From Drosophila pseudoobscura (Eukaryota > Arthropoda > Insecta > Diptera > Drosophilidae): a stretch of DNA of 64,000 nucleotides. Position 1 is the first letter of the stretch. Every line of letters starts with the position of its first letter. Positions 45,773-60,165 of this stretch are shown in pieces. The position numbers and the translations under genes are program-made. The notes under the pieces are model-generated. The model was not told the origin of the DNA and ran no database searches. It was given only the letters and a program-made list of their open reading frames with translations. The DNA lies in the NCBI RefSeq assembly GCF_009870125.1, contig NC_046680.1, positions 10,602,001 through 10,666,000 on the forward strand, read 5' to 3'.

Positions 45773-45920
45773 CAGTGCGTTTCGTGTGGTTAGTTCACGC
45801 TCCTGGCCAATGATTTCACTCGTCGATTGATCAATAATTAATCGCAGGGGACTGCTTCAATCGATCAAAGTTGAACTCCTGTGTTTTCTCGCATAGTTAA
45901 TACATTTTCGAAACGCACTG
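45773..45920. mobile_element. MITE-like element
   Basis: This 148-bp element begins CAGTGCGTTTCG and ends with the exact inverse CGAAACGCACTG. The left flank is TA, the right flank TC. The interior is AT-rich with no open reading frame. It belongs to the same family as 2754-2961. Confidence 0.6.
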
Positions 45921-48900
45921 TCCTGGCATAAGAAGCTACATATATTCACTTAGGTTTCAATCAATGGCCAAATATTGAATTACAAGAATCAATTAATTCA
46001 ATTTCTGGTGGCTTTGCGGCGGCTTCCTTCAATTGGAAACGAAACTCTCGATAGTTTCCGAGTGGCAGGGTGAAGGGGAAATGGCCCAATTTAAACCGTT
46101 TTAAAGGTCAAAAATGGCGCCCTTTTTGACAATTTTTCCAGAGAAGGGCCACCCGGGAAGCCGAGCCAAGTGCAAGTGGGCAAAGTGACAATGGCCAAAA
46201 TGCAATTTATATTCCCAGCGAAATATTCCGATGCCATGGAGGGCTCGCCCACATCCGTACATCCTCACATCCTCGCATCCTCACATCCGCTTACTTTATT
46301 ACGTTCCACATCAAGTGACACGAGAGAGAGAGAGAGAGAAGGACGGCAGCCATTGAAGTGTGTTAATTATTCAAAGTTGCTCATACGCAACGTTGTCGCT
46401 GTCTGATATGCGCCATATACCTCGATATTCATGCATTGATGCGAGCCACCATATAGATTCCGGTTACGTAAGCGGCATTTCGTATGAGTTTCCAGAAATC
46501 GTCGGCATCTCTTGAGGTGTTCTTGCCCCTTCCTCGTTCTCGTTCTCGTTTATGCAACCAGGCGCCCCACAATGTCCGTGTCTGTGCGCTTTTCCGTTTG
46601 GCATTTGCCGCTTGCCGCTTGCCTCTTAGCGAGTATCATGAATGTTAAATAAGCTTAAATTGATTGACAATTAAGATTTCGTTGTTGGCTGATGCGATCC
46701 GTTGCAGCGAAAGCCGTGTGGCAGTAGCCGCGATATGCATGTCATGTAAGCCACTCTATCAGTGGGCTTGACTAATTAACCTCAACCTCAAGCGGTACGT
46801 TGGTCGACAACGGGCGGGGGGATGCCCCAACCGCGCTGGCAAGGGACTGCCAAAAGTATGCTAGGAAAAAAGTGAATGCGATGCGATACCAGACGAAGTT
46901 TACAGAGAAATGGGAACAATGGGATAGCAGGGGATGCCAGAAAGGATAGATCGAATGGGAAGCTCTCCTCGGATTGGAGCCTTCCGTTTCTGGCACCACT
47001 CGACACTTCTCTGCGGTGCAAAAATGATAGGAAACATAGTAGAATTGTCATATCATATGTTTGTGCATGCGAATGTGTTTGAATATGGATGGGATCGATA
47101 ATATTGATTGAATTTTGCTGCGACTTATTGCCATTTCTTGGTTCTGCGTGCAATATTGCTGGCGATGGGGGTTGCGGGGTTGGGGTTCTGTGAGTCACTT
47201 GTGTAAAATATTTGCACTGTTTGTCATTACAATTGATTGCCAGCAAATCATGTGCACATGTTCCGGAACACCCTCGATGAAGTCTCTCGATGGCGGACCC
47301 ACATCGGATCTTCTCCTCCCCCCTCGCCGCAGAAGCTAGTTTGGCGTGAATAATTCCACTAAATACAATAAAAACATTGCCCGCCTGCGGCATTAAGAAT
47401 TTGCATAGAGATGAAAGCCGCCTCGCAGCCGGAACTGTGCCACACAAAAAAAGTGAAAAAAAATAAAGAAAAAAAAGGAAGAAAATAAAGAAACGTTGAT
47501 GAGTTTGCGGCTGTGCGGGGGGAGGCTCCCGTCTAGGGTGGGTCACTCCTTGTTAGGCGCCACCACCACCACCGCTACCGCCACTGCCAACGCCCTCTCC
47601 CCGGGGCCCAGGATGTAAATAATAAAAAGCACATTAAACAGCATTTTCTTTCATTTCGAAACGAAAACGAAACAATTCCATCTTCCCCACTCGGACTAGG
47701 CCCCACCCCACACCCCCCGCACACACACACTCAGCCCCAGCCCCAGACACACACACAGACACGAACAAAGGCTGACCGCTCTAGAAGTATGCTACGGCTG
47801 CGGCACGGCTGCCGACGCGACGCTTTGACACTTGTGGCGGACGGACGGACTACTTACAGTGGCCCGCATAACGGCCCTATGGGGCACTCTGCCCGACTTG
47901 AGGCTCTACGGCATGTACCTCCAATAGAGTGATTTTATCGATAAAATTTTCACTTTTTTGTGCAGCTATCGAGGTATCCTTTTGGTGGCCTTCCCATCTC
48001 GGGCCCATCAATCATTCAAACAAATGTTCCCTACATTTGTAAGATTCTCTGAGGGCATTGCCAGTTCGTGGTGGCTGCAGCTCGTTCCAGGCTGCCACAA
48101 AACTGTGCAAGCTGCTACTTGTGCCACTTGCTGCTGCATTACTGCCACGTTCCGCCGTTGCAGTGCTCTTCCGTGGCACGCCTCCCCGCCATGCCACTCA
48201 TTTTCACGTCCAATTTCGCTGGGCCCAAGAGGGCTTCCTGGCCGCACTTGAAAAATTTAACAGTTGCCGCAGTCAGTGCGCCTCCACCTGACTGCCGCTG
48301 CCAGCTTGGCTTTTATGATGCCACGGCAGTGGCCAGCTCTCCCTCTCTTCCTCCCTCTCTCTCTGTGCAGCAGCTGTCTCTGTCTGCTGTGAGTGAAATG
48401 AAATGTGAAATGTAATCCAGCGTCATATGCCTTGTTTATTTGGCTGCTCGCTGCTGGCTGCTGTCTGCTGTTTCATCTGCAGCTGCAACTGCTGCGCTCC
48501 TGCCACCACTGGGACTCTGCCATCTCCCCGCGGTAATGTTGCCAATTGAGCTTGATTTTGGGGAATGCTTTCTGACAGACTGCAAAATTAACTGATGCCA
48601 CAAATGATGCCGAATGTTCGCTATTCGATGCCCGAATCCGCCCTCTGACAGGAGAGACAGGCAGCCATATCCTGTTGACGAAATTTTCACATGTGGCAGA
48701 CATGAGTTTTCACCGGCTGTTTTTCCGGCTAGTTCTCAGTAATCATTTGGTTTACCTCAACTTGCCCAACTGTAATCCGATTAGGGTCGGTCTAGCTTCT
48801 CTCGAGCCTGTGTGCTTCCTGGAACTGCTGTTTGCTGTTTGCTGGATGCTGGGAACTCGTTCTAAGCTGATTTAACCAGTCGTGCGGGGGAAATGCATTC

Positions 48901-50454
48901 CCCCCCCTAGAACTTGGAAGTTGTCCCTCCAACTTTTAGCCGTAATCTTTGGGCCCAAATATTTAAAATGCAAGTCAAGTAATCAGGAATTCAGCCATCG
49001 ACTGAGTAAATTTGCATTTCCGCTCCTCCAGCCTCCTTCCAGAGAACTTTAAGCGGCTTTGGCTCGCCTCGTTATACTCAATTTATAATTAATTTAATTT
49101 CAAAGAGTCGAGAATAATTGATTTCGGGCAGACACGAAGAAAGGAAGGAGGGGCAAGGAAAGGGAGGGGAAGCCATGGCATGGAGCGGAAAAGTAAGGTA
49201 TTCATTGGCAACAATTGTTTCCGCACTGCCTCCAATCGGCGGCGTGCATCCACCATCTTGAGCTGATTTCACATTCAGGCTTCTCAGCGAAGAGTTCTCA
49301 CAAGTGCCACAGAAAACACAGCCCAATATCTTTATAGTGGGGACTTTCCAGTCGGTTCTGATGTACAAAATGAGGCGAAAGGCAGGTCTTAGTTCAAGCC
49401 AATTACTGGAATATTGTGCACACGGATTTAAGCAGATTTAATGCCTTTATTTTGTATTCAAAATAATATCATTCGGTATAGGGATCCACCAAAAGCTTTC
49501 CCTGTTTTCCACTCCACGACTACTCGTCGAACAGACTCTCTCGGATATACTCCCGATGGGTGATGATGGCTCGTTGAGCACTATAATTCATACAACTACG
49601 TTTGCCGTATGCAAATGCTGTTTAAGGGGCGGGGGGACCGGGCATAATCTGCTGACCTATGGATATGATAGATGGACTGAGTCCCGGCATTTGCATAAGC
49701 CCGATGCCGACGCAGTGCAGAAGCAATCTTCGCCGCATTATCCGGTATCTGCATATAGTAGTACTCCTTCTCAGTGTTTGTGTGTTGTCTGTGTATCTAA
49801 TGGCCAAGTAGAGCAAACGGAGTCAGGAGCAGAGCTCTGCGAAGGTGCATTCTGATGAGCCGAGAGTGCAGTTCGCCAATAGAGTGGTGGGAAAGGGGGC
49901 GGAAGGGTATGGGTATGGGTGGAGGAGCGAGGTCGAGTGCTGGCTAAATATGTAAATTAATGAAACCAAGCCGAATGCTGCCGCGGGCCCTGGTACTCGT
50001 GGAGGTTTCCCCTTTGAACTATTTTTGGGTTTTGGCGTTGACGAGTGAAGGCTGAAGCGACACTGGTGGCAAGTGCGGCTAACAATGCCGCACTTGGAAG
50101 GTGGCAGGGCGGCCGGGTGGCCAGGGGGTCACACTTGACATAACAGCCGCAATAGCAGCTAACAACCTACGCGGCAGCGACAATAAAAGCAACCAAAGGA
50201 CGAACAGCGAACTGCGAACTGCGAACTGCACTAATAACTGACACACAATGACATGAAAACAGTTCCTAATAAACACTCGAAAGCGTGTTTTGCCTCCTTG
50301 CCTCCACTTCACTGCGGTAACCCTAGACACACAGAGACACAGAGGCACAGAGGCACAGAGGCACTTGCAACCCAATAATAACTGTGACCGCATTGCGTAT
50401 ACGTCATGTGCCATTGCCACAACAATGGCCGCGACACTGCCGACGAGGCAAAGT

Positions 50455-50760
50455 TTTTAATTTCCTGGATATATTTATTTTAATTACAAGCGACTAACAC
50501 TCGAGAGCACACGCCGCCACGGAGCTGCGGCTTTTTAATTAATGAGCAGTTAATGAAACTACAAATGTCGAATGCAGGCTGCACCTCCCCAGACCCCACC
50601 CACTCCCCACCCACTCCCCACTTTCGTATGTTCAGGCATTTTTTTGCGAGTCCTAATTGAGTTTTTATTTGTTTGTCTGGCATTTTATTCGGTTGGTTGT
50701 TTGTCTGGGGTTTGGCTAATTGTTGGTCAATTATAAATGTGGTTGAATGACGCTAAAAGC
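50455..50760. promoter_or_regulatory. candidate cis-regulatory module
   Basis: TTTAATTAATGAGCAGTTAATG, TCCTAATTGAG, GCTAATTGTTGG and CAATTATAAATG occur within 300 bp. The evidence is motif density alone. Confidence 0.25.
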
Positions 50761-53700
50761 ATAGATGAAACTGTACCATTTTGCTCCCTGCTGCCCCGCT
50801 GCTGACCGACCCAAAGCCATTTCGACAACGAACATGGGTCTCCCCATGCACTTCTGGTGCTTGTTCTCTGAAGAGCCAAGGCACTGCCTCTATAACCCGT
50901 AAATACTTCTGTTAACTGCACTTTCCGCTGTGCCCATGACCCCGGTAATGGCTTGCCCGCCGCCCATGCCCCACTCTCCCGAACCAATGGCACTTTCGCT
51001 TTAATTCGAGCTTTCTTATCATCGCAAAACTATCGTTTTATGGCCCGTACGCAAACGACAGATATCTTCGAATGGCAATAAATTATTTTCGAATGCTTCA
51101 GCAGTGCTCCGGCGTATCTGCACGTCATTTGTCAATCGGTAATGGACGGTAATGGATATAGACGCTATACAGACACTATCAGTGCCGCCCATCTCCTCCA
51201 CGGCGAACAGCAACAATCGAATGCCTTTATCTGCAGCATGTTTATTTTTCGCTCTCTCTATTCGCTAATATAAATCACTTAGCACACCGGCGTAATCGAG
51301 CTCCCAGCCCACGCCACTTGGCATGGGAATCCGCCGAAAACGAGCAACAACCAAATTTAAGTTTCGCTAATAATTGGGGGCTAATAATTCTTTAATTACT
51401 TTCCTTACAGGCTGCGATTAGGTGCGAAAGGTGGAGCGGGGGCGTACCCCCAACACGAGAACGCCCACGCGGCGACTGGGGAATTGGCTGAAATTGATGG
51501 TGGTCAGAGGGCTCCTGCAGAAGGGAGCCACAAAATGTAAAATTCTACTAAAGTTAGGAAAGGTTTTTAGCAACCTGAACAATCGATCCCCATCTCCCAT
51601 CTCCCACACGAACACGAACACACACAACACACAGATATCCAGTGGAATTTGTGCCAAAGCTCGACACTGATTTTGCCTAAACGATAAAGTCAGGGAAAGG
51701 GTCCTTTATGCCCAGGACAGAGCAGAGCAGGGGCGCAGAGCAGGGCGGACCAGGCCAAGCATAACAGTTTAAATGCGAGCTGGGTCTATTAAAAAACCAA
51801 ATGGAGTACACACCAGCACATATCCACTTAGGGTGGGGGGTGGCACTGGCGCTGGCAGGGTGGCCTGGTGGCTGGGGGGAGTGGGCGGGGGCGACATGCC
51901 AACACAAAAGCCAACATGCAATTTATGAAGCAGCTTTTTGCTGGCGGGCCCGAAATGCTCGTTTGAAGCTAACGAAATGCTGCAGATAGGGCTCGACCTG
52001 CCCGAGAATGAGGGGGGGCCATGGTGTGGCGAGGAGGGGGGGATGACAGAAGCGTAAGCAGGAAAGCGTAAAAAAACATCAAGTACAGGAATGCGACTTG
52101 ATTACGGGCGAGCCAACGAAGCGGAAATGCTCTCTCGACATTTGACTTGTCGGTGATTGATCGGCAATATAGGAATGAAACGTTCTACAGTATTCCCCAA
52201 TTGTGGCCATTCCCAGCTGGGTGTGGGCTATAGACCTCATCAGAAATACATTCGTAGATAGTCCGATTCGCCGACTCGCAACCGGCTCGCCTGATACATA
52301 GATTGCTCTAGTTTTTCCTGCAAAGAGTCTTTAAGGACCCCACAGTCACGTGGACAAAGGGCACAAAAGAACCCAGCAATCTCTCCCAGCACAAAGAGTA
52401 AGATGGGACGAGTCAGAGGGTCAGAGCAGCTTGGGTGAGTAGTGCAGGCCCTGAAGTCTGAGGATGGTGCTGGAGTAGAGTGCGGTCGTGTCTCCAGGGA
52501 GAGCGACGCCCGTGGAGTCGTGGCACGTTCGTGGCCAATTGTTTGCCTGAAGAACACTCCAAAGTACGTACATACAAGCCTATTGAATTTATAGTAACAA
52601 ACATAAACATATCCGCGATGCGGGGCCTCCCCTGTGGTAGCTTGCTCTGGTAGAAAAATGATATGCTGAAGCCATTTGTTATCCTTAAGCCAATTTGGGC
52701 AGGAGTCAGAGCCACCATTCACTTTCCACCGTCTCCCATTCGAAACTCTGTTACGTGCCATCCGTGATCCGAATCTCACGGCAGCCGGCTAAAAGTTGCA
52801 TGCAGCCAGGTCAGGGAAAGTTACATCTACCCCTGGCTCCACTCCACTGCACTCCACTCCACTCCACTCTATTCGATCCAGTGCAGGGGTCAGCCGTTTT
52901 TATGTTTTTGGCTTTTCGATACGTGAAGCTCAAGTGCAATTTTCAATGCTGCATTTATTACAGCAGCTCCTGAAATGTTGCAAAAGTTATAGCTCCGTCC
53001 CGTGCCCGTCCCCGCCCCGGCCTTTGTTCTGTGCCCCATGCCTCATATATTATTTGGCTCCACAACAAAGGTGGCACAGAAATGGCTTTCGTGTCGAGGG
53101 CTGCAACTCTTTGAGTTTCCAATATTTGGGTCTCCATTTCAAGTGCTGTTTTTCTCTTTTCTTTTTGGCTATTTAATTACACTTCTCTCAAGTTCAGAAT
53201 GGCCACACAACGAAGTGTTGCATTTCGATTTTGGGAAAGTCTTTCAATTTCGTTTCGGGCGGAGGAAGTTAAGATTAAAAATTCATTCGTTTTTCATCAG
53301 ACAGTCAGCTGTGTGTCCCATTAGCTAATGAGGCATACATATATTGTGTGTATCGAATGGAATATTGAATCAATGGAAGAACAGCTTGTGGAACAGATCC
53401 CATCCAGCTGGTTGAGAGCGGCAACAGCTAGGAATAAATACTGTTTATGGGGCTTTATAGAGCCAGTTTTTTATGTGCGTTTCGAACTTTTCGCACCACC
53501 CCCGAAAAGGCATAAAGAGGGAGCCCTTAACCCTTTCGCCTGACACAGTTCTGTACGGCCTGGTTGTCCTCGAACCCGGACTGGAACTACCTACCCGTGC
53601 AGGCGCCCTGTCCTGTGGCCCTGTTCCCTTAAAGCAATTGTCCGCGACCCAGAGCAGAAAGCAAATAATTTTGGCAGCGAAATGTCACATTTTATTGTTT

Positions 53701-56069
53701 GTTCCATCATATTGGGGCTGGTGGCAGCGAAAGTGGAGCAGACCCGAGTCAGAGGCCCTTCATGCCATGGCCTAATAAAAGTGCGAGCCGGAGTAGGAGT
53801 CGGAGAAGGAGGAGGAGGAGGAGCGGGAGCAAGAGCCGGACTGTGCCGACAGTTGCTTCATGGGACATTCGAGCAAAACACGACCCAATTCCAGACGTGC
53901 CTTATCGCAGGGCTCGAGTCGGGGACTTCCCGGACAAAAGAGCAACAAACAGCAGTAGCAGAAGCTAAATAATAATAGAAAACAAAAATGTGTCACGACT
54001 CATGGCAGAAGCAACAGCAACAGCAGCAATAATTACAATACGAGTAGCAACGACAACTATAACACGTCAACATTTAACAAATTGTTATGCAGATTTCGTG
54101 CATGGGAATTTCCCATGAGCTTTCTTAAAGGCTGGCGGAGGAAAACCCAGGAGTGTACCCCCTCCACTCCCAATTAGAAGCGATTTCCGCTGGCGCTCAG
54201 CACACGCAATATTGAATCAATTACAGAAATGGCTCCCCCGCCGCTCTCTATCTGGGGCATCAATCTGATTACAATTGAACATAAATTTGACTTGTCCCAG
54301 TCCCAGTCCCAGTCCCTCTGGCAGTCCCCTCCCCGCACCCCCCACAAGCACGAAAGGGATACCCTCTTTGTGGAAAAGTAATACCAAAGTTGGGAGCAAG
54401 TTTTTTAAAAATGTATGCCAAAAATTCTGGGAAAGTTGTGATGAAAATACAGCTGTAACCCACAAGAAATGGGGCACGGGTACGGTAATGAGAGTGTGCC
54501 AGAGTCCTTCCCACATCACATCCCTCGGCAGAAGGGTTTCCGGCCTGGCCGCAAAAACCAGTGACGTAAAAAGTTTCCATTCATCAAGGAAAATGGCTTT
54601 GAAGTTTCCAGTGAAGTTCTAGCGAAATTAAGATGGAAATTAACTTGGAATTTTGATAGTATTTTCTGGCTCTTTTTCCGTCTCCGTCGCCGCGTTGCGG
54701 TCGCTGCTGACTAGTGACGTCATCGACATAATTACGTATACGCCGTGTACAGCGGCCCCTATCTGCCAGGCCAGGGATGGCGCGGTGTCGATGGAGTTTT
54801 GGTCTCCAGCACTGCCTGCCGTTGCCATTGAATGTCATAAAAATGTGTTTGAGGTAAGGTTAACAATAACAAATAAACATGTGTCTCTGTGTCTGTGCCT
54901 GCGAGTGTGCTCTGTGTGTGTGCAAATGTGCAAAGGAGAAGCGAAAAAGAGGGAAAAAGTGTAAACAAATGTAGAGCGTTGTTGGGTGGGAGAGAGAGCC
55001 CGTGTGGATGTGTGTGTCCGTGTTTCTATTCATTTACAAAATGCTGGCAAAAGTTGTGGCAATAAGACCAAGATGACGACAACGACATGCAGGAGGCGGA
55101 GCAGCAGGAGCAACAGGGGCAGCGGGAGGGGGCAAAAACAGCGGGCGGCGGTGTGGCAGGAGTAGGACGAGTGGCAGATGGTATGGGCGTTACTGGCTTT
55201 TCACTTTCGTTCGTTTTTTTTTAAGTTTAACGCTTTTATTTGCACACTCGCACACAGCTGTGCAGCTATTTACATATGTATGTATGTGTGGGAGGATCAC
55301 ACACACACACTCACCCATGAATATATTAAATATAATTTGATTGAATGACGAACCCGCAAAACAAGTCTCATTCCATTCAAGACTGCATTTTGTAATTTAT
55401 TTACGATTTAAAATCGAATGGAAAAAGGGTTTTGTTTGATAATATTAATATTTATGTGTAAAAAAATACAAAAATTAACTGAATGCAATTCCCCAGAGTC
55501 GATTAGCTGTGAACAATCGGTGTTTCAGTAACCAAAAAAACCCTTAAATTCCCATATCCCTACTCTCAAAATCTCACAAAATATTCTGCAACTAAAAACA
55601 GAACAAATAAACGAAAAATTCCACAATTTTGTTGTAGAAAATATTTGCATGTTGCTTTCAAGCTCATTCGTTTCGTTTCGGTAATCCTTTGAGGGCTTTT
55701 TGCAGATGGATGTCAGTGCGTAATGTTCAACCCTCGTAGAACCTGGAGAATGTTTTTAATTTTTTGATGCCTGCCCCAACAGAAAATTTGCACAAATAAT
55801 TTCAAGTTGCCACATCTCGAGATGAATTCCTGCGCTGACGCCATCCTTTTGTTAGCTCGACTGACTGACGCACGACATATCGTACGAGTATATGTAAATA
55901 TTTGTCTAGAACAAGAATTAAGTGAGAAAGAAACTCTTTTGCTGGGCAGGAAGGAGGAAGGAGGAAGAAGGAGGAGCCTCTGCCTAGCTTAAGCGCTTCT
56001 CATGGCGAAAATTATGTACATATACTCGTCGTACAGCATAATTCCGAGCTTTCTGCACACTCGCCCACA

Positions 56070-56086
56070 CACACACACACACACTC
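56070..56086. repeat. AC microsatellite
   Basis: A short uninterrupted (AC)n run in the gene-free region. Confidence 0.7.
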
Positions 56087-56309
56087 AGAGGGGAGGGGGA
56101 GGAACATGTCTATTTCGCCCTGGTTCCATTTCCGCTTCCGCCGCACCGTCTTCGGCTTCGTCCGTGCCTTCTTCTGCGTCGCAGATGTGGGGGCGTGTTC
56201 ATAATTTATTTCTGGGTAATTGACAGTCAAGTTAAATGCTTTATGGATGCGAGTGGCCAAAATGCTGTAGTTCCAGCGAACATCACCTTAAAGAACTTCG
56301 GCCCACCCA

Positions 56310-56375
56310 GCCTGCTCCCCGCCTGCCCTCAGCCTGCTCCCCGCCTGCTCTCCGCCTGCTCCCAGCCTGCTCCGC
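56310..56375. repeat. CAGCCTGCTCCCCGCCTGCTC minisatellite
   Basis: About six imperfect copies of a 10-11 bp unit (CCTGCTCCCC) in a C-rich block. The translation is a Pro/Ala repeat with no other sign of coding. Confidence 0.7.
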
Positions 56376-59300
56376 TGTTAAATGATGCGTAGCATTTCAC
56401 ACTCAATTTGTGTCCTTCCCGACGAGAATGAGAATGAGGATGCGGATGAAGAGCTGTTCGTGGTTTATTAATGTCAAACTTATGCAAATACTCATTTCAA
56501 AATTGACAGCCAACGGCTTACAAATTAATTAATGCCCCATTGGGCGGGCACTGTCCGAGGCCGTGGTCAAACACCAAGAGGAGATTGTAACGTTCCGGTC
56601 CAAAGTTTTTGCATTTCCCTCCCTTTTCACTCTCCGAACTCGTGCTGGCACAAAGTTTTCCAACAGCGGCACAAGTTTTCCTCTTTTTTTCACTCGCAGC
56701 AGGCGTGCAGCAGGGAAATGCACAAAGTGAATTAATTCAGGCCGAAGGTAACAAATGATGATAAATAGTTGCCATGTCAACGACAGCCCCTACCACCAGC
56801 CTCTACCAGGTACTCCTCTCCAGCAATCATGGCTGAAATGTATCCTTAATGATATTTTCATTAAAATTCAGCTTCCAGTTTCCCATTTCAAGCAATCAAC
56901 TGGGAAAAGATGGAATGTCTAGTCTGCATATACATACATATGTATCTATTTATATGTAAAAATATTGTGATTTTTTTTTGAAATTTTGTAGCTATGCATA
57001 GAGATATTTCGCATGAAGAAAATAAGGACTAATAGGACATTGCTCACAGCTGTATTACTAGTACTAGAACTAGTAATAGTCGACATATATCTGGTATGTC
57101 CTGGCATTTCCTACCATTTCTGCGGACAGTAAAGGTGGCATGAAGGTGGCGCTCGGTAAATAAATAATTTTAAAGATATGGATTCGACAGGGCCGTGATG
57201 CGTGGCCCATAAAATATAGCCAGTGAAATAATACATAAATGGCCCCCTTTTTTGCCCCATTTTTCCATATAGTAGTCTCGATTCTCCAGTAAAAACTATG
57301 GAATATGTCTCAACTAAGGATGTGCGATTCCCTGAAACCCCCAGTACTTTATAAATCAAATCATACCTGGCATCACCTTCTATATATCTTTATAATTCGC
57401 TACGTAGAACAATGAAAACAGTTTCGGGCCATTTCCATGACAAGTTTACAAGTTTATGTTCGATTTGCTGCGGTCGTAAACGGCTGTGGAATGAATGCCT
57501 TCAACATTGAGAGGGTGATCCAGAACGGACTTTTCCATACCCCGTACTCAAATGAGAGAGAGAGAGCCGCCGAAAAGCTGAGGGATCGATGGAGTGACTC
57601 CACAGCTGTTACTGCTACAGTCTGATATTGCCCCATTCTATCGATGCATGGGTACCAAAGGAGTGAGGCCATCTGGCAGCTCGGGGCCACTTGTCTCCAT
57701 CATACCCGACATTTGTCAAGTTGTGAAATTTCCAAAAGAGCTCACAATGCTGACATGGCTAACTGGGCTGCCGCTCAGAACGGGTCAGATCTGGTCGGGC
57801 TGCATTTTCTCTGGGATTAGCCGGGACTCAATTGTGCAGAGATTGGACTGCATGAAAATGTAATTTGGGATGCATTCGTTACTCGTACTTTCATTGGAGC
57901 AGTGTCCTTATTTGTGTGCATGGCTGGTGATTGACGAGTGCAGACGTGTGGCAAAGCGTTTTCGGTGGGTGGGTAATTGATTTACCAAATAGAAATGCAG
58001 CCCCTAGCCCTTACCTCCCCGTGCCCACCGGTGTCGATGTCCCCTACTTGGATTGGATGTCAGACAGGCGATATAATTTCGGGCACGTACAAAGCCATTT
58101 CCCATGCTGTGTCCCATCCCTTCGCCAGTGTTTCTCCCGCTTTAAATTTCTGTGCCTGTCTCCGTTTCAGTTTGGGGCTCAGTTGTAATTGCCACATCGT
58201 CGCCCTGTAGTTTGCAATGGACCGAAGTAAATTGGTGTGACAACCGCAAGGGCCACGTGGGGCAGTAGGCCATGTTTCGCATTTGTTTCAGTTTTCCAGG
58301 CAATCCCCAGCACGTTCGGGGCATGAAAATACATTTCTAATAAAGAATCCAACACGTTTCGATACCCCTCAACGAGGGTCTTATCGTTCTGTCAGTCATT
58401 TAAATGTGCCACATCGATTTCTGATCACTCTCCTAAATTAAAACCCAGCTCTCATACACATGTACATATATGGAACGTCGTTTTCAGACAAGTTTTTGGG
58501 GGACAAATATGCCTCATAGTCAAGGGTATGCATTTTTTCTCTGTCCCAAGAAATAGCTTGTTTCATTTGATATTAAAAAACAAGTTTCACCATGCTAAGT
58601 CCTCATTATATGCATAATGTTAATTTGTATCAATTAAAACGATGTGGAACAAGTACTTATGTGTAAACCAGTTCAACTGCTTTTATAATCTCCAAATTCC
58701 CAAGAACTCCCAACTTAGAACCCAGCTCTCTGACTCCACAGGGTATGCCCGGCTTCGACCAACCTGAAGCGTTTCTTCTGGTCTCATTCTGTATGGTTTT
58801 ATCATATCTCGTATATGTCTTTATACATATCTCTATAGACCATGGTGGCTGTTGTTGTTGCTCATTTGTTTGCTGCTTACTTGGCAGATTCTTTGGGGAA
58901 TTTAATGATTCTTTCGTGTTTCCGAAAAAAACCTCGTTTATTTCTGGCTCTAGAGAATATATTTTTTTTTACTTACAGATCAAAATCGAGCATAGAAATC
59001 GATAACGCCCTAACGAATTGGTTTTTCTCTGCTGCCTCTCCTCCTCTGCGGCCAAGAATTTGGCTGCAATTTGGCTTAACGACCCGTTAACAACTGAATA
59101 TTTGAATATTTAAATAAAATCTTATAAATACAAATTTGTTTGTGGCGGCTACACGCACACACCCACCCATACAGGCATACATACAAACATACATACATAT
59201 ATGGTAGATGGAATCGAATATAGATCCAGTACAGGGGCCGACATATAGAGCTGTATATCCAATAAAATCGGACGTTGTTTCCGCCGCCAAAAAGCCCGAA

Positions 59301-59789
59301 AACCCGAAAAAGCCCAACAAAAACAAATATTCCCCTAGTAAATAAAATTCGATTTTGTTTTGGTTTTTCTTTTTCGAAATTTTTGGAAAATGTGTAGTGC
59401 AATATATGCAGTTTTCTTAGCCCTAGGCTCAAACATGCCTCAAAATGTTTACGAGGGTTGCTACATATATGTGCTTCTAGATCTATTCGTATTATTTCGC
59501 TTACACGCACCTCACTGCCTGGATTTTGTTGGTGTTTTCGTTGCCGTTGTTGTTGTTGGCTCTGCCGCTGTTGTTGGCCCAGGCCACGAGCACAGTCGAC
59601 AGTATTCAAATTGTACGATATTAGCCTGTTTTGCTCGACTTGTTTGCAGAATATTAGTATGATTTCTTTTTGTTTTATTTGCTTTGTTTTGTTCTCTGTT
59701 TGAGCGTTCCAACTCCAAGCTCACAGCACTCACAGATACACTTGCGGACCAAAATACAGATAGAGATACAAATTGAGATAAAGATATAC

Positions 59790-60120
59790 GCTAGTGGGGC
59801 CGCTCGACCGTCCCTCGCCGCCTAGCCTAGCGCAACACCGCATCGAATGAACTTGGTAATTCTCACGCGTTCGCCTCACGCGTTCGCGTTCGCGTTCCCG
59901 CGCCGAGCGCAGCCGATTTAGTTATCCACGTCTCGCCAAAGTACAACCAACAGCGCCGGCTTCTTATCCGCAACTAACGGTGGCAGAGCAGAGCAGAGCA
60001 TCCAGCACCCAGTACCCAGCACCCAGTACCCGGAGCACGGACGGACGACGAGCGATGGAGAACGGAACAGCACGGAGCAGACAGCAGCAGCGTTCCCGAA
60101 CGAGTGAGCGAACATCGTCG
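59790..60120. promoter_or_regulatory. GC-rich, CpG-rich island, possible promoter or 5' leader
   Basis: CGCGTTCGCG-type sequence at 59868-59910, followed by repeated CAGCACCCAGTACC units (60002-60030) and ACGGACGGACGACGAGCG. The composition stands out from the AT-rich surroundings and resembles a start region of a long gene, but I cannot place an initiator, strand or exon. Confidence 0.3.
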
Positions 60121-60124
60121 TCGT

Positions 60125-60131
60125 CTTTGGT

Positions 60132-60163
<32 letters not shown>

Positions 60164-60165
60164 CA
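60125..60165. repeat. TTGTCG hexanucleotide repeat
   Basis: Tandem GTTGTCGTTGTCG units. It could encode Ser/Leu or Asp/Asn runs but lies outside any gene I can support. Confidence 0.7.

Noticed and set aside
46788..47546. 252-codon open frame on the minus strand
   Set aside because: Phe-rich and Pro/His-rich low-complexity translation, no start context, no splice-flanked extension and no family match.
53560..53600. GGTTCGA-like B box on the minus strand, possible tRNA
   Set aside because: No A box at the right distance and no cloverleaf; the match stops short of the full GGTTCGANTCC.
59076..59609. 177-codon open frame on the minus strand
   Set aside because: Gln-rich start from a CTG/TTG repeat and Cys/Tyr runs from CATA repeats; compositional, not coding.
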